A stretch of 8,438 bases of DNA, taken from assembly GCA_017420125.1 (NCBI GenBank), contig JAFOJR010000120.1, positions 1 through 8,438 on the forward strand. Direction: 5' to 3'. Origin of the DNA: Oscillospiraceae bacterium (GTDB lineage Bacteria; Bacillota; Clostridia; Oscillospirales; Oscillospiraceae). The translations under genes were made by a program, and so were the position numbers. Below are positions 1 through 4,923 of the stretch, piece after piece. The notes beneath the pieces are model-generated. The model saw only the letters and a list, made by a program, of their open reading frames with translations. It was not told where the DNA came from and did not search any database. Each line of letters opens with the position of its first letter. The stretch's first letter is position 1.

Positions 1-867
1 AGTTTCCACCCCCTGCAGAAGCAGGAACGCGTTAAACGGGGAAATCGCCGCGCCGGTGTCCCGCAGAAGAATGGCGCGAATGTAGGTAACGAACGCCGCC
101 GGCCCCACCGCGTCGTAGAAGGAAACGCCGTGATAGCTGGGGTTCGGGTCGGCAATGTTCGGATATTTCCCGCTTGCCTTCCAGTTGAACTTCCCGGACT
201 CCACGATAATGCCGCCCAGCGTGGTGCCGTGACCGCCGATGAATTTGGTGGCGGAATGAATTACGATGTCCGCGCCATGCTCAATGGGGCGGATGAGATA
301 CGGCGTTCCGAATGTGTTGTCAATCACCACCGGCAGCCCGTTCTGATGGGCCATTTCCGCCACGGCGTCGATATCCGGAATGTCGCTGTTGGGATTGCCG
401 AGGGTCTCGAGAAAAACCGCTCTCGTGTCCTCCGTAATGGCCGCCTTGACTTCATCCAGGTTGTGAATGTCCACAAAAGTGGTTTGGATGCCGTACTGGG
501 GAAGGGTGTGCGACAGCAGATTGAACGTGCCGCCGTAGATCGTCTTCTGGGCTACGATATGTCCGCCGTTGGCGGCAAGCGCCTCGATGGCATAGGTGAT
601 GGCCGCCGCGCCAGACGCCAGCGCCAGAGCCGCGCTGCCTCCCTCCAGTGCCGCAAGCCGTTTCTCCAGCACCTCCTGGGTGGAGTTGGTCAGCCGTCCG
701 TAAATATTGCCCGGGTCAGCCAGACCGAACCGGTCGGCGGCGTGCCTGCTGTTGTGAAATACATAAGAAGTAGTCTGATAAATGGGAACGGCGCGGGCGT
801 CTGTTGCCGGGTCGGCCTGTTCCTGTCCAACGTGCAGCTGCAAAGTCTCAAATTTATATTCACTCAT
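1..867 (-). CDS. metY: O-acetylhomoserine sulfhydrylase (aminocarboxypropyltransferase), N-terminal 289 residues; cut by window edge
   Basis: Cytoplasmic PLP enzyme of the Cys/Met metabolism family. MetY members make homocysteine from O-acetyl-L-homoserine and sulfide, or use methanethiol to make methionine. The N-terminus (MSEYKFETLQLHVGQEQ) is typical of the family. Visible motifs are YGR at residues 56-58 (phosphate contact from the neighbouring subunit), D183 in VVIDNTFGTP (pyridine nitrogen contact), and the Schiff-base lysine K208 in HSATKFIGGHG. The long insertion after the lysine (GKFNWKASGKYPNIADPNPSYHG) fits MetY better than cystathionine gamma-synthase. Full-length proteins have about 425-430 residues, so roughly the last third lies outside the window. 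The ATG at 867 is preceded by AAGGAG. The gene sits behind a leader with its own promoter and terminator, so expression is probably set by attenuation. The LysR-type gene just upstream may also control it (inference). Confidence 0.94.
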   Translation of the reverse strand, partial: MSEYKFETLQLHVGQEQADPATDARAVPIYQTTSYVFHNSRHAADRFGLADPGNIYGRLTNSTQEVLEKRLAALEGGSAALALASGAAAITYAIEALAANGGHIVAQKTIYGGTFNLLSHTLPQYGIQTTFVDIHNLDEVKAAITEDTRAVFLETLGNPNSDIPDIDAVAEMAHQNGLPVVIDNTFGTPYLIRPIEHGADIVIHSATKFIGGHGTTLGGIIVESGKFNWKASGKYPNIADPNPSYHGVSFYDAVGPAAFVTYIRAILLRDTGAAISPFNAFLLLQGVET

Positions 868-878
868 GATTTTTCTCC

Positions 879-918
879 TTTTCCCTGTTTTCCTTTTCCT
901 GTTTTATTTTTCCTGTTT
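879..918 (-). repeat. Three tandem AAAACAGGAAAA-type repeats in the metY 5' UTR
   Basis: On the plus strand TTTTCCCTGTTTT (879-891), TTTTCCTGTTTT (894-905) and TTTTCCTGTTT (908-918) recur with a 14-15 bp period. In the metY mRNA this gives an A-rich polypurine run with repeated AGGA cores, ending in the real Shine-Dalgarno AAGGAG next to the ATG. It lies between the leader terminator and the start codon. It could act as an unstructured ribosome landing region or be simple slippage expansion. Confidence 0.6.
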
Positions 919-940
919 GATCTGATCCGGTTTCCGCAGT

Positions 941-972
941 AAAAAACCGGGGGCTTCGCTGGAAGCTCCCGG
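941..972 (-). terminator. Intrinsic terminator (attenuator) in the metY leader
   Basis: On the minus strand CCGGGAGCTTC (972-962), a CAGC loop and GAAGCCCCCGG (957-947) form an 11-position stem with one A-C mismatch, followed directly by six U (946-941). It lies about 73 nt before the metY start codon and downstream of a strong promoter on the same strand, the usual position for a transcription attenuator. Its 5' arm is also complementary to an upstream leader segment (1072-1062). Confidence 0.85.
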
Positions 973-1152
973 GCAAATGGCAAAATCAGAACAAAAAACA
1001 CTTATGTCCCACTGTCTTGAGGCGCACGGACTGCATGGCCGAACGCCCCAGCCATATCATATGCCCGGGAGCATCGCATTCGACACCACAGAATGGTATG
1101 CTGTCTGCAAATCACGGTTCCGACCATCTTTTACGCCTCCTTCGCTTGAACT
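941..1152 (-). ncRNA. metY leader RNA, candidate attenuator/riboswitch of unrecognised class
   Basis: A transcript from the 1159-1187 promoter would begin near 1152 and run about 210 nt to the U tract at 941. GGAGGCG (1140-1134) can pair with CGCCTC (about 1025-1020) to close a domain of about 120 nt. Inside it are a hairpin ATACCA/TGGTGT and a hairpin ATGGC/GCCAT with an 11-nt loop. GCTCCCGGGCA (1072-1062) is perfectly complementary over 11 nt to TGCCCGGGAGC (975-965), which overlaps the 5' arm of the terminator, so antiterminator and terminator exclude each other. I do not see the SAM-I core, a T-box UGGNACCGCG, or cobalamin or c-di-GMP core motifs. The alternative is a stand-alone small RNA such as 6S RNA ending at this terminator, with metY transcribed by readthrough. 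Structure was judged by eye only. Confidence 0.6.
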
Positions 1153-1158
1153 GCTTTT

Positions 1159-1187
1159 ATTATAATCTGAGCCGGTTCATCTGTAAA
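1159..1187 (-). promoter_or_regulatory. Sigma-A type promoter for the metY leader
   Basis: On the minus strand, TTTACA (1187-1182) and TATAAT (1164-1159) are separated by exactly 17 bp. The -10 is a consensus match and the -35 differs at one position. Transcription would start near 1152. It lies downstream of the LysR-type gene on the same strand, so metY need not depend on readthrough from it. Confidence 0.85.
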
Positions 1188-1202
1188 TTCGTTCCTATTT
1201 AT

Positions 1203-1233
1203 CGCCGGTGATAAGCAGCGCTTATCACCGGCG
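1203..1233 (-). terminator. Perfect 14-bp inverted repeat after the lysR gene; terminator-like but without U tract
   Basis: CGCCGGTGATAAGC (1203-1216) and GCTTATCACCGGCG (1220-1233) are exact reverse complements around a 3-nt loop. The repeat lies 49 bp past the stop of the LysR-type gene and just upstream of the metY leader promoter. Neither side carries a U-rich tract in RNA: the minus strand continues ATAAATAGG. It may be a non-canonical terminator or RNA-stabilising hairpin, or a DNA operator for the metY promoter. Confidence 0.5.
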
Positions 1234-1281
1234 TGAGAAATCCCCAGCCCCAAACAGGAGCCGTCTTATTTTGCTGGCATG

Positions 1282-2187
1282 TCAGAGCTCCTTAAATTCC
1301 AGGAGCCTGGCAACATACCGCTCCCCATACATGGTCAGCGGGCTTCCCTTTCTTGTGATATATCCGATGGTAAGGGGGTCTTCCTCCTTCAGCTTGATGG
1401 CCACAAGCCCCTGCAGGATCGCGTCCTCCCCCGAAAGCATCCCCGAGCCGATGGAATACCCGTTCAGCTCCGCTATGATTTCCATGGAGGTGGCTCTGTC
1501 GTCGGATTTCACCATCTTGTCAAACGCATAATCCGCCATCGCCTCTTCGGTCAGATAGAACTTGCTGTCGTCCGTCTGGTCAAACGAGATGCACGGATAG
1601 TCCCCCATCTCGTCAATGGAAATCTCCTCTTTCCCGGAAAACGGATGGTCCTTCCACACATAGACATACGTGTCCCGCTTCATGAGAGGCGTAAAGTCCA
1701 GCTGATAGTCCCGGAAAAACTTTTTGATCACCGCTTCATTGGACGCGGAAAAGGAAACGATTCCCACCTCGCTTTTCAGGCTTCTCACGTCTTCCAGCAC
1801 TTCTTTTGTCTTCGTTTCGTGAATGGCAAAGACAAATTTGTCCGGCTCCGTTTCCCGGATCACATCGGTAAACGCCTTGATGGCGAAGTTATAATGCTGG
1901 GTGGAAACAGAAAAGTGTTCCTTGCCGCTGTCCCGGGACAGATACCGTTCCTCCAGAATCTCATACTGTCCCACCGCTTTCTTCGCGTAGGAGAGAAACT
2001 CTCTGCCGGCGTCCGTAAGGGAAATTCCCTTGTTGGTTCGTTCAAAAATCAGGATGCCCAGTTCTTCCTCCAGATCGTGAATGCTGGCGGACAGCGCCGG
2101 CTGTGATACATATAATTTTGTTGAAGCCTCACGCATGGAGGAGGACCCGGCCACTTCAAGCACATATTTCAGCTGATTGATATTCAT
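1282..2187 (-). CDS. LysR-type transcriptional regulator
   Basis: 301-residue protein of standard LTTR length. The N-terminal winged helix-turn-helix is clear: MNINQLKYVLEVAGSSSM, then ASTKLYVSQPALSASIHDLE (residues 21-40) and the wing around FERTNKGISLTDAGREF (48-64). A linker helix follows. Residues from about 90 on form the effector-binding domain, in which LTTRs of this type bind a small co-inducer; the ligand cannot be read from sequence. The ATG at 2187 is preceded by GAGGTG at good spacing. The next gene on the same strand is metY, which suggests control of sulfur amino-acid synthesis in the manner of CysB or MetR-like LTTRs. This is inference from position only, because unrelated LTTRs can also be neighbours. 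It has its own weak promoter and the terminator of hsp20 upstream, so it is probably monocistronic. Confidence 0.93.
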   Translation of the reverse strand: MNINQLKYVLEVAGSSSMREASTKLYVSQPALSASIHDLEEELGILIFERTNKGISLTDAGREFLSYAKKAVGQYEILEERYLSRDSGKEHFSVSTQHYNFAIKAFTDVIRETEPDKFVFAIHETKTKEVLEDVRSLKSEVGIVSFSASNEAVIKKFFRDYQLDFTPLMKRDTYVYVWKDHPFSGKEEISIDEMGDYPCISFDQTDDSKFYLTEEAMADYAFDKMVKSDDRATSMEIIAELNGYSIGSGMLSGEDAILQGLVAIKLKEEDPLTIGYITRKGSPLTMYGERYVARLLEFKEL

Positions 2188-2276
2188 CTTTTCACCTCAT
2201 TGCCGCTTTTTTGCGTTCGTTGAGAGCCCGCGTCTCTCTTTCCGTTTTCAATCCATCCCGGCGGGACCGCGCCCGT

Positions 2277-2302
2277 CCGGTTCCCGGGCCCCGGGGGACC
2301 GG
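2277..2302 (-). other. GC-rich inverted repeat in the lysR 5' UTR
   Basis: CCGGTYCC-type arms at both ends of this 26-nt segment (CCGGT with ACCGG, plus an inner CCC/GGG) can form a very stable hairpin at the 5' end of the predicted lysR transcript. No U tract follows on either strand, so it is unlikely to be a terminator. It could be an LTTR autoregulatory site or just an RNA hairpin. Confidence 0.4.
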
Positions 2303-2313
2303 CTTCCGTCTCC

Positions 2314-2342
2314 ATTGTACCCCATCCGGACTCTTTTTTTAA
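2314..2342 (-). promoter_or_regulatory. Possible promoter of the lysR gene
   Basis: On the minus strand TACAAT (2319-2314) lies 17 bp after TTAAAA (2342-2337), inside an A tract. The -10 is good and the -35 is poor. A start near 2307 gives a leader of about 120 nt. It lies downstream of the hsp20 terminator, where a separate promoter is needed. Confidence 0.45.
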
Positions 2343-2404
2343 GAGGGAGAGAGCATTTTTCCATCGTGTCCGTGTTTCTTGAGACGCCGCCCATGGTTTT
2401 AAAG

Positions 2405-2438
2405 AAAAAAAAGCGCCCCGCCGTCCGGCGGGGCGCTT
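2405..2438 (-). terminator. Intrinsic terminator of hsp20
   Basis: The arms 2411-2422 and 2427-2438 pair perfectly over 12 bp (AAGCGCCCCGCC on both strands) around a 4-nt loop. On the minus strand this is followed by an eight-base T run (2412-2405, the first two of which also belong to the stem). It lies 13 nt past the hsp20 stop codon. Confidence 0.93.
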
Positions 2439-2451
2439 GTCGTATTCTGCT

Positions 2452-2898
2452 TTATCCTTCGATCATGATGGTTTTCCGTTCCGGCAGTTTGGGCTGCTGC
2501 TTTTTGGGGATGGTCAGGTTCAAAACACCGTCCTCAAACTTGGCGGCCACATCCTCTTCCGTGATGCTCTCGCCCACATAGAAGCTTCGCTGCATGGCGC
2601 CGGCGTACCGCTCGTGGCGGAGGACCTTGCCTTCGTTCGTCTCTTTCTTCTCTTCAAAGTTCTTTGCCGCCCCGACGGTCAGATAACCGTTTTCAAGGCT
2701 CAGCGTCAGCTCATCCTTCTTGAAACCGGGCAGGTCAATGTCCAGTTCATAATGATCTTCATGCTCGCGGACGTCTGTCTTCATCTCTCGTGCCGCGCGC
2801 CTGCCATACAGTTTTTTCTCGATGTTTTGGAACTCCGGAAATGCGGGAAATCCAAACCAGTCATCAAACAAATTCTCTCCAAAAATACTCGGCAACAT
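2452..2898 (-). CDS. hsp20: Small heat-shock protein, Hsp20/alpha-crystallin family
   Basis: 148-residue ATP-independent holdase that binds unfolding proteins in the cytoplasm and usually assembles into oligomers. An N-terminal arm rich in Phe and Trp (residues 1-35, FGENLFDDWFGFPAFPEF) precedes the alpha-crystallin domain (about 39-133), with the VDLPGF-like block DIDLPGFKKDELTLSLENGYLTV and the diagnostic A-x3-DGVLNLTIPK at 119-132. The C-terminal tail carries the IxI oligomerisation motif (I144-M-I146). Length and domain order are normal. The ATG at 2898 has AAGGAGG eight bases upstream. The gene stands alone, with a CIRCE-overlapped promoter and its own terminator, so heat control through HrcA is expected. 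The name hsp18 is used in some Clostridia for such proteins. Confidence 0.96.
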   Translation of the reverse strand: MLPSIFGENLFDDWFGFPAFPEFQNIEKKLYGRRAAREMKTDVREHEDHYELDIDLPGFKKDELTLSLENGYLTVGAAKNFEEKKETNEGKVLRHERYAGAMQRSFYVGESITEEDVAAKFEDGVLNLTIPKKQQPKLPERKTIMIEG

Positions 2899-2989
2899 AA
2901 GTCATACCTCCTTACAAAACTCATATCTTGCCTTTTGAGCATCAGGAGCGGAGTTCTTCATTTGATCTCTGTTCCCTTGTTCTGTCTCT

Positions 2990-3017
2990 ATTATAACACT
3001 GTTTTTAGCACTGTCAA
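2990..3017 (-). promoter_or_regulatory. Promoter of hsp20
   Basis: On the minus strand TTGACA (3017-3012) and TATAAT (2995-2990), both perfect consensus hexamers, are separated by 16 bp. The -35 lies inside the CIRCE element, so bound HrcA would exclude RNA polymerase. Transcription would start near 2983, about 85 nt before the hsp20 start codon. Confidence 0.9.
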
Positions 3018-3031
3018 GGCGAGAGTGCTAA
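3005..3031 (-). promoter_or_regulatory. CIRCE element, HrcA operator of hsp20
   Basis: TTAGCACTG (3005-3013), nine bases, then GAGTGCTAA (3023-3031). This matches the CIRCE consensus TTAGCACTC-N9-GAGTGCTAA with one mismatch (G for C at the inner end of the left arm) and exact spacing. The spacer and left arm contain the hsp20 -35 hexamer. HrcA binding here is known in Firmicutes for groESL and dnaK operons and in some species for other chaperone genes. Confidence 0.93.
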
Positions 3032-3255
3032 TTCTTCCGTGAACTTTCTGTGAACATTTTTTGTATCAAAAATGAACGGTTTGGCGCCCCCAAAACCGAA
3101 ACTTTCATCCCGGCCGGACGGCCTCTTTTCCCGCGTTCCGAAAACCCCAGCGGCAGAAAGAGAAGGAAATCCTGCAGAAATACAGCCGGAATGTCAAAAA
3201 TATATGATCTTTTGCGTCAAAGCCGTCGAATCACCTGGAAACGGCAAAAAAGAGT
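3032..3255. other. Intergenic region between hsp20 and the liv operon, no gene seen
   Basis: No convincing coding sequence: the short open frames here lack ribosome binding sites and recognisable proteins. GTGAAC occurs twice, 11 bp apart (3039-3044, 3050-3055), just upstream of the CIRCE promoter. CATTTTT/AAAAATG (3055-3061, 3068-3074) forms a small inverted repeat. No terminator or second promoter could be supported. Confidence 0.5.
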
Positions 3256-3284
3256 TTGCAAAGAATGTCTCTGTGTGGTAAGAT
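3256..3284 (+). promoter_or_regulatory. Promoter of the liv transporter operon
   Basis: TTGCAA (3256-3261) and TAAGAT (3279-3284) are separated by 17 bp. Each hexamer departs from consensus at one or two positions. A start near 3291 gives a 155-nt leader before livG. It is the best promoter-like match seen between hsp20 and livG on the plus strand. Confidence 0.65.
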
Positions 3285-3296
3285 AGAAGCAATCTT

Positions 3297-3308
3297 TTTG
3301 CATGCAAA
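3297..3308. promoter_or_regulatory. 12-bp palindrome TTTGCATGCAAA at the liv transcription start
   Basis: A perfect 12-bp palindrome spanning about +6 to +17 of the predicted liv transcript, a good place for a repressor. The half-site TTTGCA recurs upstream of the binding-protein gene (6941-6946 and 6965-6970). No regulator could be assigned. Confidence 0.4.
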
Positions 3309-3344
3309 CTGTAAGAGAAAATGAATGATTTTTCCCTTGCAGTT
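3307..3344 (+). other. Hairpin in the liv operon leader RNA
   Basis: AACTGTAAG (3307-3315) pairs with CTTGCAGTT (3336-3344) with one G-U pair, and an inner GAAAAT/ATTTTT extends the stem. No U tract follows directly, so it looks like a leader structure rather than a terminator. It overlaps the end of the palindrome at 3297-3308. Confidence 0.5.
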
Positions 3345-3368
3345 TCAATGATTACAGAAAGCGCATGT

Positions 3369-3382
3369 TGAAAGCGGTTTCC
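3369..3382 (+). promoter_or_regulatory. cre-like site (CcpA) in the liv leader
   Basis: TGAAAGCGGTTTCC matches the CcpA operator consensus TGWAANCGNTNWCA at 13 of 14 positions, failing only at the last base. It lies about 79 bp downstream of the predicted start, where CcpA would block elongating polymerase. A second, weaker site follows at 3404-3417. Confidence 0.55.
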
Positions 3383-3403
3383 TGTTTTTGATAAGACCCA
3401 TCC

Positions 3404-3417
3404 TGTTCGCGCTTTCA
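3404..3417 (+). promoter_or_regulatory. Second, weaker cre-like site in the liv leader
   Basis: TGTTCGCGCTTTCA has two mismatches to TGWAANCGNTNWCA; the right half CGCTTTCA is perfect. It lies 35 bp after the first site. The two also form an inverted repeat TTGAAAGCG/CGCTTTCAA (3368-3376, 3410-3418), so an RNA stem is an alternative reading. Confidence 0.35.
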
Positions 3418-3445
3418 ATCTGCGTTTTCAAGGAGATGAAAAAGT

Positions 3446-4213
3446 TTGCCTGTTTTACTTGAAACAAAAGGATGTCAGATGACCTTCAAGGGCCTTCAGG
3501 CTGTGAAGGATTTCACGGTGACCATCGAGGAAGGCAGGATCTACGGTTTGATCGGGACAAACGGCGCCGGCAAAACCACCGTAATCAACATGCTTTCCGG
3601 GGTTCTGGTTCCCACCGCCGGGGAGATTTATTATAACGGAAAAAACACCACCGGCTGGAAACCGGACCGGGTCGCCAAAGCCGGCATCGTCCGCACCTAC
3701 CAGAACCTTCGTCTGTTCAGCAAGATGACCGCTCTGGAAAATGTGATCATCGGGGCCCAGATGCACCGGAAATACAATTTTGTATCCGGCCTCATCCACG
3801 ATCGGAAATTCAAACGAAGCGAAGCGAAGTATCGGGAGACGGCCATGCACATGCTGGAGGTCATGGACATCGCCCAGTACGCGGACGCCGAGGCCGGTTC
3901 TCTGCCCTACGGGTGCCAGCGGCGTCTTGAAATCGCCCGGATTCTGGCCGCGGACCCCAAGCTCCTTCTGCTGGACGAGCCCGCCGCGGGGATGAACCCC
4001 CAGGAGAGCCAGGACCTGGTCCAGACCATTCGTCAGGTCCAGAAGGAGTTTGACGTGACGATTCTTTTGATCGAGCACGACATGAAAGTCATCATGAGTT
4101 TGTGCGAACATATTTTTGTCATGGCTACCGGTGAAGTGATCGCAGACGGAACACCCGACGAGATCCGTAGTGACGCCAAGGTCATTGCCGCTTATTTGGG
4201 GAGGTCTGTCTGA
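3446..4213 (+). CDS. livG: Branched-chain amino acid ABC transporter ATP-binding protein LivG
   Basis: 255-residue ABC ATPase, one of the two nucleotide-binding subunits of a HAAT/Liv importer, acting on the inner face of the membrane. Walker A GTNGAGKT is at residues 37-44, the Q-loop glutamine in RTYQNLRLF at 86, the LivG-type signature LPYGCQRRLEIAR at 153-165, Walker B LLLLDEP at 173-179 with E178, AAGMNP as the D-loop region, and the switch histidine in LLIEHDM at 211. The signature reads YGCQ where LivG proteins usually have YGQQ. The start is taken as TTG at 3446, with AAGGAG ten bases upstream, because it gives the usual LivG N-terminus and length. ATG at 3479 (residue 12) is the alternative and would lose the first strand. 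First gene of the operon; its stop overlaps the livF start by one base. Confidence 0.95.
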   Translation: MPVLLETKGCQMTFKGLQAVKDFTVTIEEGRIYGLIGTNGAGKTTVINMLSGVLVPTAGEIYYNGKNTTGWKPDRVAKAGIVRTYQNLRLFSKMTALENVIIGAQMHRKYNFVSGLIHDRKFKRSEAKYRETAMHMLEVMDIAQYADAEAGSLPYGCQRRLEIARILAADPKLLLLDEPAAGMNPQESQDLVQTIRQVQKEFDVTILLIEHDMKVIMSLCEHIFVMATGEVIADGTPDEIRSDAKVIAAYLGRSV

Positions 4214-4923
4214 TGCTGAAAATACAGGATTTAGTCGTCAAATACGGCGGCATCACGGCGGTGGACGGCATCTCTCTGGAGATCGGACAGGGAGAAACCG
4301 TGGCGCTGATCGGCGCCAACGGCGCCGGAAAGAGCACCACCCTTCAGGCCGTGTCCTCTCTTGTGAAAATCGCCTCCGGCAAGATTTTCTTTGAGGGAAA
4401 AGACATCACCAAGGCCGGCGCGGACGCCATTGTCAAAATGGGTCTGGTCCACGTGCCGGAAGGCCGCCAGATTTTCACCAGGCTCTCCGTGGAGGACAAT
4501 CTCCGCATGGGGGCCTATCTGAGCAAAGACAAAAAACGGGATGAAAAAAACCGGGAATGGGTGATGGATCTGTTCCCCATTCTGCGGGAGCGGGCCCGGC
4601 AGGTGGCCGGGACCCTTTCCGGCGGCGAGCAGCAGATGCTTGCCATCGGCCGCGCGCTGATGAGCAATCCCAAAATGCTGCTTCTGGACGAGCCCTCCAT
4701 GGGCCTCTCCCCCATTATCACCCAGCAGGTCTTTCAGGTGCTCCGAAAGCTGAAGGAGGAGGGAATCACCATTTTCCTGATCGAGCAGAATGCGTATGAC
4801 GCGCTGGAAATCTCCGAACGCGCCTACATCATGGAAAGCGGACGGATTACCCTGTCCGACAGAAGCGACGTTTTGATTTCGGACGAACGTGTCAAAGACG
4901 CATATCTGGGAGGTGCCGTATGA
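4213..4923 (+). CDS. livF: Branched-chain amino acid ABC transporter ATP-binding protein LivF
   Basis: 236-residue ABC ATPase, partner of LivG. Walker A GANGAGKS is at residues 34-41, VPEGRQIF with Q86 as Q-loop (the GRxIF motif typical of LivF), canonical signature LSGGEQ at 135-140, Walker B MLLLDEP at 155-161 with E160, and PSMGLSP as D-loop. The switch position is LIEQNA with Q192 in place of histidine, which is normal for LivF. LivF and LivG form a heterodimer beneath the LivH/LivM permease. The ATG shares its first base with the livG TGA (TGATG), with GGGGAGG upstream, and the 3' end overlaps livH by four bases, so translation is probably coupled. Full length; nothing missing. Confidence 0.97.
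   Translation: MLKIQDLVVKYGGITAVDGISLEIGQGETVALIGANGAGKSTTLQAVSSLVKIASGKIFFEGKDITKAGADAIVKMGLVHVPEGRQIFTRLSVEDNLRMGAYLSKDKKRDEKNREWVMDLFPILRERARQVAGTLSGGEQQMLAIGRALMSNPKMLLLDEPSMGLSPIITQQVFQVLRKLKEEGITIFLIEQNAYDALEISERAYIMESGRITLSDRSDVLISDERVKDAYLGGAV

Noticed and set aside
130..942. Long plus-strand open frame opposite metY
   Set aside because: It is the antisense of a clear MetY protein with intact PLP motifs; no ribosome site and no recognisable product.
1015..1140. SAM-I riboswitch or T-box in the metY leader
   Set aside because: No SAM-I core and no UGGNACCGCG; the nearest, AGTGGGACA near 1010, breaks the T-box consensus after UGGNAC.
977..1211. Short plus-strand open frames over the metY leader
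   Set aside because: They lack ribosome binding sites and overlap the structured minus-strand leader and its promoter.
1208..2106. Plus-strand open frames opposite the LysR-type gene
   Set aside because: The minus strand encodes a full-length LTTR with a clear HTH; these are shadows.
3050..3286. Possible 78-residue protein in the hsp20-liv gap
   Set aside because: No Shine-Dalgarno sequence, composition unlike the neighbouring genes, and it overlaps the predicted liv promoter.
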